NCBI GenBank assembly: GCA_002477465.1
Contig: DLPV01000046.1
Location: forward strand, 50,432 to 69,087
Direction of reading: 5' to 3'
Length of the DNA: 18,656 bases
DNA from: Gammaproteobacteria bacterium UBA7449
GTDB taxonomy: Bacteria > Pseudomonadota > Gammaproteobacteria > Pseudomonadales > Pseudohongiellaceae
Shown: positions 7,143-15,341 of the stretch, one piece after another
Position numbering within the stretch: the first letter of the stretch is position 1
Layout: each line of letters begins with the position of its first letter
Program-made: the position numbers and the translations under genes
Notes under the pieces: model-generated
Told to the model about the DNA's origin: nothing
The model's input: only the letters and a program-made list of their open reading frames with translations
Database searches by the model: none

Positions 7143-9827
7143 ATGAAAAACGCCCAGGCCAAAACGGTTTATCTTAAAGACTATCAGCCGCCAGCCTTTA
7201 CCATCCAGACAACACAGCTCCGCTTCGACCTGTTTGAGGACTATGCCATCGTCGAGTCGACGCTGGAAATGCAGAACCTTAGCGGATCGGATCTGTTGGT
7301 GCTGCACGGGAATAACATGCAGTTGGAGGAGCTGAGGCTTGATGAGGTATCTCTTGAGCCAACGCAGTACCTGCTGGACGATGAGCAGCTTAGCATTCCG
7401 GCACTTGGAGATATCCTCGGCCGCTCTCCTGAGTCATTCACTTTATACTGCCGAACCCGGATTGAGCCGCAAAACAACACTGCGCTGGAGGGATTGTATA
7501 AGTCCAAGAAGATGTTCTGTACCCAGTGTGAGGCTGAAGGCTTCAGGCGCATTACTTACTATCTGGATCGGCCCGATGTCATGAGCCGGTTTACTACTAC
7601 TATCATTTCTGATGCCGAGCGCTATCCGGTCTTGCTTTCCAACGGCAACCGCATCGCAAAGGGTGCAGTGGAGTCTGACCCATCGCGTCATTGGGTAAGT
7701 TGGGAAGACCCCTTTATGAAACCGAGCTACCTGTTTGCCCTGGTGGCTGGGAACCTCGAGCATATGAATGACTCGTTTACCACCATGACGGGAAGGGAAA
7801 TCAAGCTGCAGATATTTGTCGAGGAGAAAGACCTGGGCAAGATTGACCATGCCATGGATTCGCTTAAGCGTTCAATGCGCTGGGACGAGGAGGTGTATGG
7901 TCGCGAGTACGATCTGGATATCTTCATGATTGTTGCCGTTGATGACTTCAACATGGGTGCAATGGAAAACAAGGGGCTGAATATATTCAACACCTCCTGC
8001 GTATTGGCAAATCCACTCACGCAAACCGACCAGGCCTTCCAGCGTGTGGAGGCGGTTGTTGCACACGAGTATTTTCACAACTGGTCAGGTAATCGCGTAA
8101 CCTGCAGAGACTGGTTTCAGCTGAGCTTAAAAGAAGGTTTTACGGTATTCAGAGACTCTGAGTTTTCTGCGGATATGGGGTCACGCACTGTTAAGCGAGT
8201 AGAGGACGTTTCGTTTCTGCGCACCATTCAATTTGCGGAAGATGCCGGTCCTATGGCGCATTCCGTGCGACCTGACTCTTATATGGAGATCTCAAATTTC
8301 TATACGGTAACGATTTACGAGAAAGGCGCAGAGGTAGTGAGAATGATCAGTCTTCTGGTTGGTCCAGAAGGCTTCCGCAAAGGCACGGATCTCTATTTCG
8401 AGCGTCATGACGGCCAGGCGGTGACTACGGAAGACTTTGTCAAAGCGATAGAAGATGCCAATAGTGTCGATTTGACCCAATTTCGTCGCTGGTACTCCCA
8501 GGCCGGTACGTCGGTGCTGGACATCGAAGGTGATTATTCTGCCGAAGAAAAAACCTATCGACTGAAAGTCGCTCAGCGCTGCCCAGCAACGCCGGGGCAG
8601 AACCAAAAACAGCCGTTTCATATTCCCCTGCGGTTGGGGTTGCTGGACTCAAATGGAGAGGCAATCCCCCTCAAGGGTGAAGGCTTGAGCGGAATCAACA
8701 CTGATGAGGTGCTGCATGTTACTGAATCAAGCCAGACGTTCGAATTCACAGGTATAGAGTCCAAGCCGGTGCCTTCCTTGTTGCGCGGCTTCTCTGCTCC
8801 CGTTCGACTGAACTATGGATATTCGCAGGATGACCTATCTTTCCTGATTGCGAACGATGAGGACGGGTTTAATCGTTGGAATGCGGCACAGGTGCTGGCC
8901 TCACAGGTCATAGAGTCCATCCAGAATGGCGCTGACCTGGCGGATGCAAGTGATCGACTGTGTGATGCCTATGCGAGTATTCTGGATTCCGCGTTGAGGG
9001 ATTCTGGTCTCGATAGAGCTATGCTGGCCCACCTGCTGTCACTGCCTCTGCTTGGCACGCTGATAGAGCAGGCAGATGTGGCCGATGTGCAGGCAATTTA
9101 CGAAGCTCGCAAGTCGGTTGTGTCCCGCCTGGCAGATTCGCTGCGAGAAAAATTCGGGAAACTGTTTGAGTCGATTCCGACGACAGGAGAGTATCGGGCA
9201 GACGCGGTTTCTATCGCAAACAGGGCGCTACGCAACCTGTGTTTGCACTACCTGATGCAGGGCGATGAGGTGCATTGGTCTGCCATCGTGAATAAGCAAT
9301 ATTATGAAGCGAATAATATGACTGATCAGTTGGCGGCGCTGCGCTTATTGGTGAACGCCGAGTCTGAAAAGGTATCAGAACTGGCAGGACAAGCGCTGGC
9401 GGATTTTTACCAGCGCTGGCAGCAAGAACCGCTGGTTGTCGATCAATGGTTCGGGGTGCAGGCGATGGCGCAGAAGCCCGGCGCCTTAAGCCGGGTCAAG
9501 GCGCTCATGGATCATCCCGCCTTTGAGTTTAAAAATCCGAACAAGGTCCGCTCATTGATTGGTGCATTCTGTGGTCAAAACTTTACCGGCTTCCATGACG
9601 AGTCTGGTGATGGCTACGAATTTCTGGCTGACCAGGTGATTGCCCTTGATGCGCTTAACCCGCAGGTAGCTTCGCGCCTCCTCACGCCGTTGACTCGCTG
9701 GAAAAAATTTGATTCCAAGCGCCAGGCCTTAATGCAGGCACAGCTTCTCAGGATCAAGGCTGCCCCCGATCTCTCCAAGGATGTGTTTGAGATTGTCGAG
9801 AAAAGCACTGTGCAAATTACTGGCTAG
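7143..9827 (+). CDS. pepN: Aminopeptidase N (M1 family)
   Basis: Zinc aminopeptidase of 894 residues (E. coli PepN has 870) that removes N-terminal residues from peptides in the last step of cytosolic protein breakdown. The substrate-binding GAMEN motif is at 272-276. The zinc site HEYFH (308-312) has its third ligand E331 at the standard spacing (KEG, 330-332). The transition-state tyrosine is Y392 in IYEKG. The N-terminal beta domain (1-~200), catalytic domain (~200-450), beta sandwich and C-terminal helical domain all appear complete. A good ribosome site, GAGGAA (7133-7138), sits six bases before the ATG. The gene lies 80 bases after the DUF2797 gene in the same direction and could be read through from the nadK promoter or have its own. 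It ends convergent with acnB. Confidence 0.97.
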   Translation: MKNAQAKTVYLKDYQPPAFTIQTTQLRFDLFEDYAIVESTLEMQNLSGSDLLVLHGNNMQLEELRLDEVSLEPTQYLLDDEQLSIPALGDILGRSPESFTLYCRTRIEPQNNTALEGLYKSKKMFCTQCEAEGFRRITYYLDRPDVMSRFTTTIISDAERYPVLLSNGNRIAKGAVESDPSRHWVSWEDPFMKPSYLFALVAGNLEHMNDSFTTMTGREIKLQIFVEEKDLGKIDHAMDSLKRSMRWDEEVYGREYDLDIFMIVAVDDFNMGAMENKGLNIFNTSCVLANPLTQTDQAFQRVEAVVAHEYFHNWSGNRVTCRDWFQLSLKEGFTVFRDSEFSADMGSRTVKRVEDVSFLRTIQFAEDAGPMAHSVRPDSYMEISNFYTVTIYEKGAEVVRMISLLVGPEGFRKGTDLYFERHDGQAVTTEDFVKAIEDANSVDLTQFRRWYSQAGTSVLDIEGDYSAEEKTYRLKVAQRCPATPGQNQKQPFHIPLRLGLLDSNGEAIPLKGEGLSGINTDEVLHVTESSQTFEFTGIESKPVPSLLRGFSAPVRLNYGYSQDDLSFLIANDEDGFNRWNAAQVLASQVIESIQNGADLADASDRLCDAYASILDSALRDSGLDRAMLAHLLSLPLLGTLIEQADVADVQAIYEARKSVVSRLADSLREKFGKLFESIPTTGEYRADAVSIANRALRNLCLHYLMQGDEVHWSAIVNKQYYEANNMTDQLAALRLLVNAESEKVSELAGQALADFYQRWQQEPLVVDQWFGVQAMAQKPGALSRVKALMDHPAFEFKNPNKVRSLIGAFCGQNFTGFHDESGDGYEFLADQVIALDALNPQVASRLLTPLTRWKKFDSKRQALMQAQLLRIKAAPDLSKDVFEIVEKSTVQITG

Positions 9828-10038
9828 AGGAGTGCCACGCTGACGCCAATAAGACATACACTGTTAGTTAGGGTTGGTAGTGAGAGCGGTGCCTCGAGAA
9901 GTATGGGTTAGGGCAATAATGACGCTACCGATCAGCGAGGGCCCGTCCTGCTAAATAGTCGGCAGGTCCAGATTCTACTTGCTGCAGTTTGCGATAGGCG
10001 CAGCCGTAAGTATCTACCTGCTGCGCTTAGCGGAGGTC

Positions 10039-10070
10039 GCGGCCGAAAATCTGCATTGACGTTCGGCCGC
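10039..10070. terminator. Inverted repeat between convergent pepN and acnB
   Basis: GCGGCCGAA (10039-10047) is the perfect reverse complement of TTCGGCCGC (10062-10070), with a 14-nt loop. This strong GC-rich 9-bp stem lies 20 bases beyond the acnB stop on the minus strand, in the 263-base gap between convergent genes. It can fold in either transcript. There is no clean T tract on either side, so it may block readthrough or protect mRNA ends more than act as a textbook terminator. A second small repeat, ATCTGT/ACAGAT (10076-10091), abuts the acnB stop. The rest of the gap, 9828-10038, shows nothing recognisable. Confidence 0.5.
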
Positions 10071-10090
10071 TAGTTATCTGTCTGTACAGA

Positions 10091-12685
10091 TCAGGCAACT
10101 TCCTGAACATTAGTCGTTGGAATCATCTTGGCGCGATCGGCCGCTTCCTGGAAGCTCTCAATTTCATTGAAATTCAGGTAGCGGTAGATGTCGCCTTTCA
10201 TGGTGTCAAGCGATTGCATATAGACCATGTACTCATCCATGGTTGGAATCTTGCCTAGAGCCGAACAGACTGCTGCCAACTCCGCTGAGGCCAAAAATAC
10301 ATCGGCGCCCTGTCCCAGACGGTTAGGGAAGTTCCTGGTTGAAGTAGATACCACTGTGGAATTCGGCGCTACCCGTGCCTGATTACCCATACATAGAGAG
10401 CAACCTGGCATTTCGGTGCGGGCACCGGATGTACCGAAAATATTGTAAATGCCTTCTTCCGTAAGCTGGTGTTCGTCCATCTTGGTTGGGGGTGCTATCC
10501 ACAGCTTGGTGGGCAGCAGTCCGTCAACCTGCTTGAGAATTTCAGCAGCTGCCCGGAAGTTGCCGATATTTAGCATGCAGGATCCGATAAATACCTCATC
10601 GATCTTGGTGCCCTGAACCTCGGACAGCGGTTTCACATCATCTGGATCGTTGGGGCAGGCTAATAGCGGTTCCGTGATCTCGTTGAGGTCGATCTCTATG
10701 ATTTTGTGGTATTCGGCGTCAGCATCCGGCTCCATCAGCTGCGGGTCTGCCAACCAGGCTTCCATTGACTGGGCGCGACGCTCCAGCGTTCTGGCGTCCT
10801 GATAGCCGTTGTCTATCATCCAGCGTAGCAGTGTGATGTTGCTCTTGAAATATTCAATGATTGGCTCTTTATTCAGGCGAATAGTACAGCCGCCCGCGGA
10901 ACGCTCGGCGGAGGCATCGGAGAGTTCAAATGCCTGCTCGACTTTGAGGTCTGGTAAGCCTTCGATTTCAAGAATGCGGCCGGAGAAGATGTTCTTTTTG
11001 CCCTTTTTCGCTACGGTGAGATCGCCACTTTGGAGTGCTGCATAGGGGATGGCGTTGACCAGGTCTCGCAGGGTGATGCCTGGTTGCATCTCGCCCTTGA
11101 AACGGACCAGCACAGACTCAGGCATATCTAGCGGCATAACACCGGTGGCGGCCGCAAAAGCCACCAGACCGGAACCGGCTGGAAATGAAATGCCTATTGG
11201 GAATCGGGTATGGGAGTCGCCGCCCGTGCCCACAGTATCGGGCAACAGCATGCGGTTCAGCCAGGAGTGAATAATGCCGTCACCAGGCCGCAAGGAAACG
11301 CCGCCGCGAGTCTGGATAAAATCAGGCAGGGTATGTTGGGTATCGATATCCACAGGTTTGGGATAGGCGGCGGTGTGGCAGAACGATTGCATGACGAGAT
11401 CTGAAGTGAATCCCAGGCACGCCAGGTCCTTGAGTTCGTCGCGGGTCATTGGTCCAGTTGTGTCCTGGCTACCAACGGTTGTCATCTTGGGCTCACAGTA
11501 GCTACCGGGTCTTACCCCATCAACACCGCAGGCGCGGCCAACCATTTTTTGCGCGAGGGTGTAACCCTCGTCCGATTCCTCGCCGATTACCGGTGCACGG
11601 AATACAGTGGAAGTGTCCAGCCCCATATGCTCGCGCGCTCGTTGCGTCAGCCCACGGCCAATGATCAGCGGGATCCGGCCGCCGGCACGGACTTCGTCCA
11701 GAAGTACTTCGGTTTTCAATTCAAACTCGGAAATGACTTCATCGGTGCCATGACGAACTATTTTTCCGTCGTAGACGCGAATATCGATGATGTCACCGGT
11801 ATTGAGATTGTCTACGTCGCACTCGAAGGGCAGCGCGCCAGCATCTTCCATGGTATTAAAGAATATGGGAGCAATCTTGCCGGCAATACAGACGCCGCCA
11901 CTGCGTTTGTTGGGAATGTAAGGTAAATCATCGCCGATGTACCACAGCACCGAGTTGGTGGCTGACTTGCGTGACGAGCCGGTTCCCATGACATCGCCAA
12001 CCAGGGCTACTGGATGACCGGTCCTCTCTAGTTCATTGATTTGTTCTTCTGCGTTAGTCACACCCTCGCGCGGGTTCTTGTACATGGCCTTGGCGTGCAG
12101 AGGGATATCCGGGCGCGACCAGGCGTCCTGCGCCGGGGAGAGATCGTCGGTATTGGTCTCGCCGGGCACCTTGTACACGGCGACAGTCATTACTTCAGGG
12201 ATTTCATTCTTTGAGGTGAACCATTCCGCGTCGGCCCAGGATGTCATAACGCGCTTGGCAGCAGCATTGCCGCCGTCGGCTTTCTCGGCGACGTCATGAA
12301 AGGCATCGAACATTAGCATCGTATGACAGAGTTCATCGGCCGCAAAATCGACAAGCTCACCGTCGTCGAGGAGGTCGATCAGTGTGGCAATGTTGTAGCC
12401 ACCCAGCATTGTGCCTAGCAGCTTGACCGCAAACTTCTTGTCAATCAGCGGGGACTCAGCTTCGCCCTTGGCGACGGCTGACAAAAAGCCAGCTTTGACA
12501 TAGGCGGCTTCGTCCACACCGGGAGGTACGCGATTTGAAATCAGGTCAACCAGAAATTCCTCTTCGCCGGCTGGGGGTGTCTTGAGCAGTTCTATCAGGT
12601 CGGCAACCTGGTCTGCTGAGAGGGGCTTTGGTACGACGCCCAATTCGGCGCGTTCAGCAACGTGTTTTCTGTAGGCTTCTAGCAC
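10091..12685 (-). CDS. acnB: Aconitate hydratase B (bifunctional aconitase / 2-methylisocitrate dehydratase)
   Basis: [4Fe-4S] enzyme of the TCA cycle that interconverts citrate and isocitrate through cis-aconitate. It has 864 residues, essentially the same as E. coli AcnB. The iron-sulfur ligands are C703 (IGSCMLN), C762 and C765 (GCSLCMGNQ), with the same 59- and 3-residue spacing as C710, C769 and C772 in E. coli. The first ~160 residues form the HEAT-like domain special to AcnB, followed by the swivelling domain (GDVMGTGSSRKSATNSV near 230) and then the catalytic domains. The start is GTG at 12685-12683: MLEAYRKHVAERAELG aligns with the E. coli N terminus, and AGGAA lies six bases upstream. 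AcnB in enterobacteria also binds mRNA when it loses its cluster; whether that holds here is unknown. The gene stands alone, with a long upstream region. Confidence 0.97.
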   Translation of the reverse strand: MLEAYRKHVAERAELGVVPKPLSADQVADLIELLKTPPAGEEEFLVDLISNRVPPGVDEAAYVKAGFLSAVAKGEAESPLIDKKFAVKLLGTMLGGYNIATLIDLLDDGELVDFAADELCHTMLMFDAFHDVAEKADGGNAAAKRVMTSWADAEWFTSKNEIPEVMTVAVYKVPGETNTDDLSPAQDAWSRPDIPLHAKAMYKNPREGVTNAEEQINELERTGHPVALVGDVMGTGSSRKSATNSVLWYIGDDLPYIPNKRSGGVCIAGKIAPIFFNTMEDAGALPFECDVDNLNTGDIIDIRVYDGKIVRHGTDEVISEFELKTEVLLDEVRAGGRIPLIIGRGLTQRAREHMGLDTSTVFRAPVIGEESDEGYTLAQKMVGRACGVDGVRPGSYCEPKMTTVGSQDTTGPMTRDELKDLACLGFTSDLVMQSFCHTAAYPKPVDIDTQHTLPDFIQTRGGVSLRPGDGIIHSWLNRMLLPDTVGTGGDSHTRFPIGISFPAGSGLVAFAAATGVMPLDMPESVLVRFKGEMQPGITLRDLVNAIPYAALQSGDLTVAKKGKKNIFSGRILEIEGLPDLKVEQAFELSDASAERSAGGCTIRLNKEPIIEYFKSNITLLRWMIDNGYQDARTLERRAQSMEAWLADPQLMEPDADAEYHKIIEIDLNEITEPLLACPNDPDDVKPLSEVQGTKIDEVFIGSCMLNIGNFRAAAEILKQVDGLLPTKLWIAPPTKMDEHQLTEEGIYNIFGTSGARTEMPGCSLCMGNQARVAPNSTVVSTSTRNFPNRLGQGADVFLASAELAAVCSALGKIPTMDEYMVYMQSLDTMKGDIYRYLNFNEIESFQEAADRAKMIPTTNVQEVA

Positions 12686-12804
12686 GATAGGTTCCTCATG
12701 CGGTTGCTGTAGTGAATCGGTAAAGAAACAGCAGCTACTGACTGTGCAGTGCTCTGAGAATCACTAACAAGTGGAGTGAAGTTAAGAGTTGCGCTCTGCG
12801 GTTC

Positions 12805-12888
12805 CATTCCATTTGGGCTTTAATCCTGTCAGTAGAATTCCGTGGACAAAGCTTGTGAGTCGACGGTTCGTCACGCTGAAATGGAATG
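12805..12888 (-). repeat. Long-range 10-bp inverted repeat in the acnB upstream region
   Basis: CATTCCATTT (12805-12814) and AAATGGAATG (12879-12888) are exact reverse complements, 64 bases apart, about 120-200 bases upstream of the acnB GTG. If transcribed as leader RNA they could pair and close a large loop. They could instead be two half-sites for a DNA-binding protein. Confidence 0.5.
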
Positions 12889-13047
12889 AGCACAATGCTA
12901 TGCCGAAAATGCAAAGGCAACCTGTAAAACGCGCACGCATTCTATTGTAAATTCACGAAAAAATCCAGTTGCACGAGGCGAGGTGGGGTGCGCAAGCCAG
13001 CATAACCAGATAATTTCTATGGACTTTCTCTGTCCCAAATCGAAATA

Positions 13048-13066
13048 TGCTGGAAGTTTTCCAGCA
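13048..13066. repeat. Perfect 8-bp hairpin/palindrome
   Basis: TGCTGGAA (13048-13055) and TTCCAGCA (13059-13066) flank a 3-base GTT loop. The stem is perfect. It lies just upstream of the candidate promoter for the DUF1289 gene, so it could be an operator; otherwise it could be an RNA hairpin. No T tract follows on the plus strand. Confidence 0.5.
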
Positions 13067-13090
13067 ATGCCCTGGTGGTTCAGGGAGATG

Positions 13091-13118
13091 TTTACAAATA
13101 CGGAAATCTTGCTAAAGT
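13091..13118 (+). promoter_or_regulatory. Candidate promoter for the DUF1289 gene
   Basis: TTTACA (13091-13096) and TAAAGT (13113-13118) are spaced by 16 bases, with 5/6 and 4/6 consensus matches. They lie 55 bases before the ATG at 13173. The support is modest and by eye only. Confidence 0.35.
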
Positions 13119-13172
13119 CTGCACCGGCTGGAACGAATGTAATAAAGCCGGTTACTCCATCGAGATGGCGAA

Positions 13173-13649
13173 ATGACGAAAATCAAAACTCCCTGCATTG
13201 GAATCTGTTCGACTACTTCGCTCGGTGACCTCGTGTGCCGGGGCTGCAAGCGCTATGGTTTCGAAGTCATCAACTGGAATGCTTATGATGCGGACGCCAA
13301 GCACGCTGTCCTCAAACGTATTGAAAAATTTACCACCCAGTTGCTGTCCAGCCGGTTCCGTATTTTCTCGGTGCCCAATCTCAAGCTGGGCCTGGAACAA
13401 AATGCGATTCCGTTTGATCCCTCCTTGTCGCCATACTGTTGGCTGCATAATCTGCTAAAAAAACATCATCAGCAAATCGGTGATCTGAACCAGTTTGGTG
13501 TCTATGTTTTATCGGACCATGCGCACCTGGAATTGCAGGCGCTGGTTGAACAGGTCGAGGAAGAATTGCTGCTGCTGAGTTCCGCTCACCTGGATCGCTA
13601 TCAGTTGAGTCCGGAGCAGAAACGCCAAAGCAGTCCTGAATCAAAATAG
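13173..13649 (+). CDS. DUF1289 domain protein with four-cysteine cluster
   Basis: This is a 158-residue cytoplasmic protein. The first ~50 residues form a DUF1289 domain: PCIGICS...LVCRGCKRYGFEVINWNAYD, with C8, C12, C22 and C25 placed to bind a metal, probably zinc or an iron-sulfur cluster; which one is not known. Proteins with this domain are usually under 100 residues. The extra ~100 residues here include a leucine- and glutamate-rich helix near 120-140 and a polar tail, and I do not recognise them. Function is unassigned. The ATG at 13173 has GAG at 13162-13164 as a weak ribosome site. The gene is convergent with lpxH, leaving only 21 bases between the stops and no room for a terminator. 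Confidence 0.8.
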   Translation: MTKIKTPCIGICSTTSLGDLVCRGCKRYGFEVINWNAYDADAKHAVLKRIEKFTTQLLSSRFRIFSVPNLKLGLEQNAIPFDPSLSPYCWLHNLLKKHHQQIGDLNQFGVYVLSDHAHLELQALVEQVEEELLLLSSAHLDRYQLSPEQKRQSSPESK

Positions 13650-13670
13650 CGTGAAGTGAGCTAACGCGAC

Positions 13671-14420
13671 TCAGGCAGTAATCGAATATTGTTTAAGCTG
13701 CCAGTGCTCACCGTCCAACTCCGCATACCAGCCTCTTTCCCCCCAATCTCCCAGCACCATCCGCGTCGCTTCACTGCTGCCGTCAATCTTGCTTTGCAAG
13801 GCTATGGAGTGGACGTAGGGGCGGTGCGTATGCCCGTGCAGTAGGCGTGGGCAGTCAACTCGCTGGAGGAATTCGAGCACCGCAGCCTGGTTTACATCCA
13901 TGATGTCGTCTTGTTTTTCGGCAGTGGCTGCGCTGCTCTGTTGGCGAGCCTGGCGGGCAAAAGCAATACGCTCATCAAGGTTTCTGGCGAGGAAGTCCGC
14001 CTGCCATTCTGCCGATCTCACCATCGAGCGAAAAGCCTGGTATTCAGTATCGTCCGTGCACAATACATCACCGTGCATCAGGACGATGTCACCGAGTTTG
14101 CTGTGGAGGCGATAGGGTTCGGCAAGCAAGCTGGCGCCGCAGCGCGCAGCGAATTCCGTGCCCATCAGGAAATCCCGATTGCCGTGCATAAGATAGACAT
14201 CGCTTCCGCATCCAGCGAATTCGTGTAGCGCTTGCGCGACAGTATCACTGGTAGCTGTGATGCCGTCATCACCAAGCCAGACCTCAAAGAGATCACCGAG
14301 AATATATAATGCTTCGCACTTACCCTTATTTTCCTGCAGGAACATCAGTAGGGCGCGAGTCAGGTCAGGGCGATCATCCTGTAAGTGCAGATCGGAAATA
14401 AATAGAATTGGCTTGCTCAA
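13671..14420 (-). CDS. lpxH: UDP-2,3-diacylglucosamine diphosphatase
   Basis: Manganese-dependent pyrophosphatase of lipid A synthesis. It hydrolyses UDP-2,3-diacylglucosamine to lipid X and UMP at the inner face of the cytoplasmic membrane. At 249 residues it is close to E. coli LpxH (240). The calcineurin-like metal site is complete: D10 and H12 (SDLHL), D43 (GDLFE), N81 (GNRD), H116 (MHGD), and H195/H197 (HGHTH). The start is TTG at 14420-14418: a TGA stop lies directly upstream in frame, and any later ATG would remove the metal ligands D10 and H12. GAGAG precedes it at a suitable distance. It lies 56 bases downstream of ppiB in the same direction, probably one transcript. Confidence 0.95.
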   Translation of the reverse strand: MSKPILFISDLHLQDDRPDLTRALLMFLQENKGKCEALYILGDLFEVWLGDDGITATSDTVAQALHEFAGCGSDVYLMHGNRDFLMGTEFAARCGASLLAEPYRLHSKLGDIVLMHGDVLCTDDTEYQAFRSMVRSAEWQADFLARNLDERIAFARQARQQSSAATAEKQDDIMDVNQAAVLEFLQRVDCPRLLHGHTHRPYVHSIALQSKIDGSSEATRMVLGDWGERGWYAELDGEHWQLKQYSITA

Positions 14421-14476
14421 TCAAAGTCTCTCGTGACGGCGAGGCGACGAAGAACAGGTCTAAATCAGCCTGGGAT

Positions 14477-14989
14477 TCATGCGTCAGACTGATCCTGCTC
14501 TTTGATCTCGGTCGACTCAATGATGACATCGTCCACCGGCACGTCCTGGTGTCCAGCTCGAGAGGTGGTGTCGCAGCCCTTGATTTTGTTTACTACGTCC
14601 ATGCCGTCGACTACTTTGGCAAAGACGGTGTAGCCCCATGCCTCGGCGCTTTTTCCACGATGATCGAGAAAGAAGTTGTCGCTGACGTTGATGAAAAATT
14701 GGGAGGTCGCCGAATGTGGGTCTGACGTTCTCGCCATCGCCAGGGTGCCGGTCAGGTTGCTTAAGCCGTTATCTGCTTCATTCTCTATCGGATCGTTGTT
14801 GGCCTTCTGCTGCATCCCAGGTTCAAAGCCCCCTCCCTGAATCATGAAGTTATCGATAACGCGGTGGAAGATGGTGCCGTCATAGAAACCTGCTTTAGCA
14901 TATTGCATGAAGTTCGCAGCTGACTTGGGTGCTTTTTCGAAGTCCAGTTCGACAGAGATAGGCCCAAAATTGGTGTTCAAAACGATCAT
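14477..14989 (-). CDS. ppiB: Peptidyl-prolyl cis-trans isomerase B (cyclophilin)
   Basis: Cytoplasmic cyclophilin of 170 residues that speeds proline cis-trans isomerisation in folding proteins. It lacks a signal peptide, which separates it from the periplasmic PpiA. The cyclophilin core is plain: FHRVIDNFMIQGGG (41-54) with the catalytic Arg, then LAMARTSDPHSATSQFFINV with the substrate-binding QFFI, then DHRG and VFAKVVDGMDVV. The last ~12 residues are an acidic, polar extension. The ATG at 14989 is preceded by AAGGA at good spacing. It leads the ppiB-lpxH pair and is divergent from glnS. Confidence 0.95.
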   Translation of the reverse strand: MIVLNTNFGPISVELDFEKAPKSAANFMQYAKAGFYDGTIFHRVIDNFMIQGGGFEPGMQQKANNDPIENEADNGLSNLTGTLAMARTSDPHSATSQFFINVSDNFFLDHRGKSAEAWGYTVFAKVVDGMDVVNKIKGCDTTSRAGHQDVPVDDVIIESTEIKEQDQSDA

Positions 14990-15033
14990 AAAGTCATTCC
15001 TTGGCTTGGATTACTTAACACAACAGACCGAGT

Positions 15034-15040
15034 TATAATA
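15034..15040. promoter_or_regulatory. -10 boxes on both strands
   Basis: TATAAT on the plus strand (15034-15039) is a perfect -10 hexamer, and the overlapping minus-strand TATTAT (15040-15035) matches 5 of 6. The minus box lies ~45 bases upstream of the ppiB ATG, a normal distance. The plus box would give a ~300-base leader for glnS. Neither has a good -35 hexamer at standard spacing, so usage is uncertain. Confidence 0.4.
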
Positions 15041-15239
15041 CGGCTTTTGCCTGGCCCTAGATAGTCCCGAGAAGTTCTCTCCAACTGCTGCCTGGCTTAT
15101 TGAGTCAGCAGCTAGAAGGCTTGCCTCAAAGCCACAAGCACTGGAAAGAATTCTCTGAGTAAGCCGTAAAGTGAATCTCAACAAAAACTGTATCGGCGCC
15201 GAATGCTCTAGCCATGTGCGCTTTAATGCGGCTGCGCGC

Positions 15240-15266
15240 AGGACCTGGCATCAGCAATGAGGTCCT
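15240..15266 (+). repeat. Hairpin upstream of glnS
   Basis: AGGACCT (15240-15246) and AGGTCCT (15260-15266) are exact reverse complements around a 13-base loop, ending 75 bases before the glnS ATG. It may form in the glnS leader RNA. Chance is not excluded. Confidence 0.35.
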
Positions 15267-15341
15267 AATGCCGCTATCGGTGCTAGCCGTAGCGACCCAG
15301 CCGCTCATCCCGGCACTCAGTAATAACAGTGTTCTAAATTT

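Larger units (their letters stand above)
12686..13172. other. 487-base non-coding region between divergent acnB and DUF1289 gene
   Basis: No convincing gene is present. The region should hold the acnB promoter and leader (minus strand) and the promoter of the DUF1289 gene (plus strand). It contains a long-range 10-bp inverted repeat, a perfect 8-bp hairpin and a candidate plus-strand promoter, each listed separately. I could not find a convincing -35/-10 pair for acnB by eye. A 61-codon minus-strand frame at 12735-12920 resembles nothing I know. Confidence 0.6.
14990..15341. other. 352-base divergent intergenic region, ppiB to glnS
   Basis: The region should carry the ppiB promoter (minus) and the glnS promoter (plus). 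It contains an AT-rich double -10 box at 15034-15040 and a 7-bp hairpin at 15240-15266. A minus-strand open frame (15126-15308, open further to ~15347) begins with a leader-like stretch but has no good start; see findings. No RNA gene was recognised. Confidence 0.5.

Noticed and set aside
12735..12920. 61-codon minus-strand frame upstream of acnB
   Set aside because: No recognisable motif, and it covers the inverted repeats of the likely leader; probably spurious.
13165..13176. Three-codon upstream frame (ATG GCG AAA TGA) overlapping the DUF1289 start
   Set aside because: It could be a coupling leader, but such short frames arise by chance and there is no supporting ribosome site.
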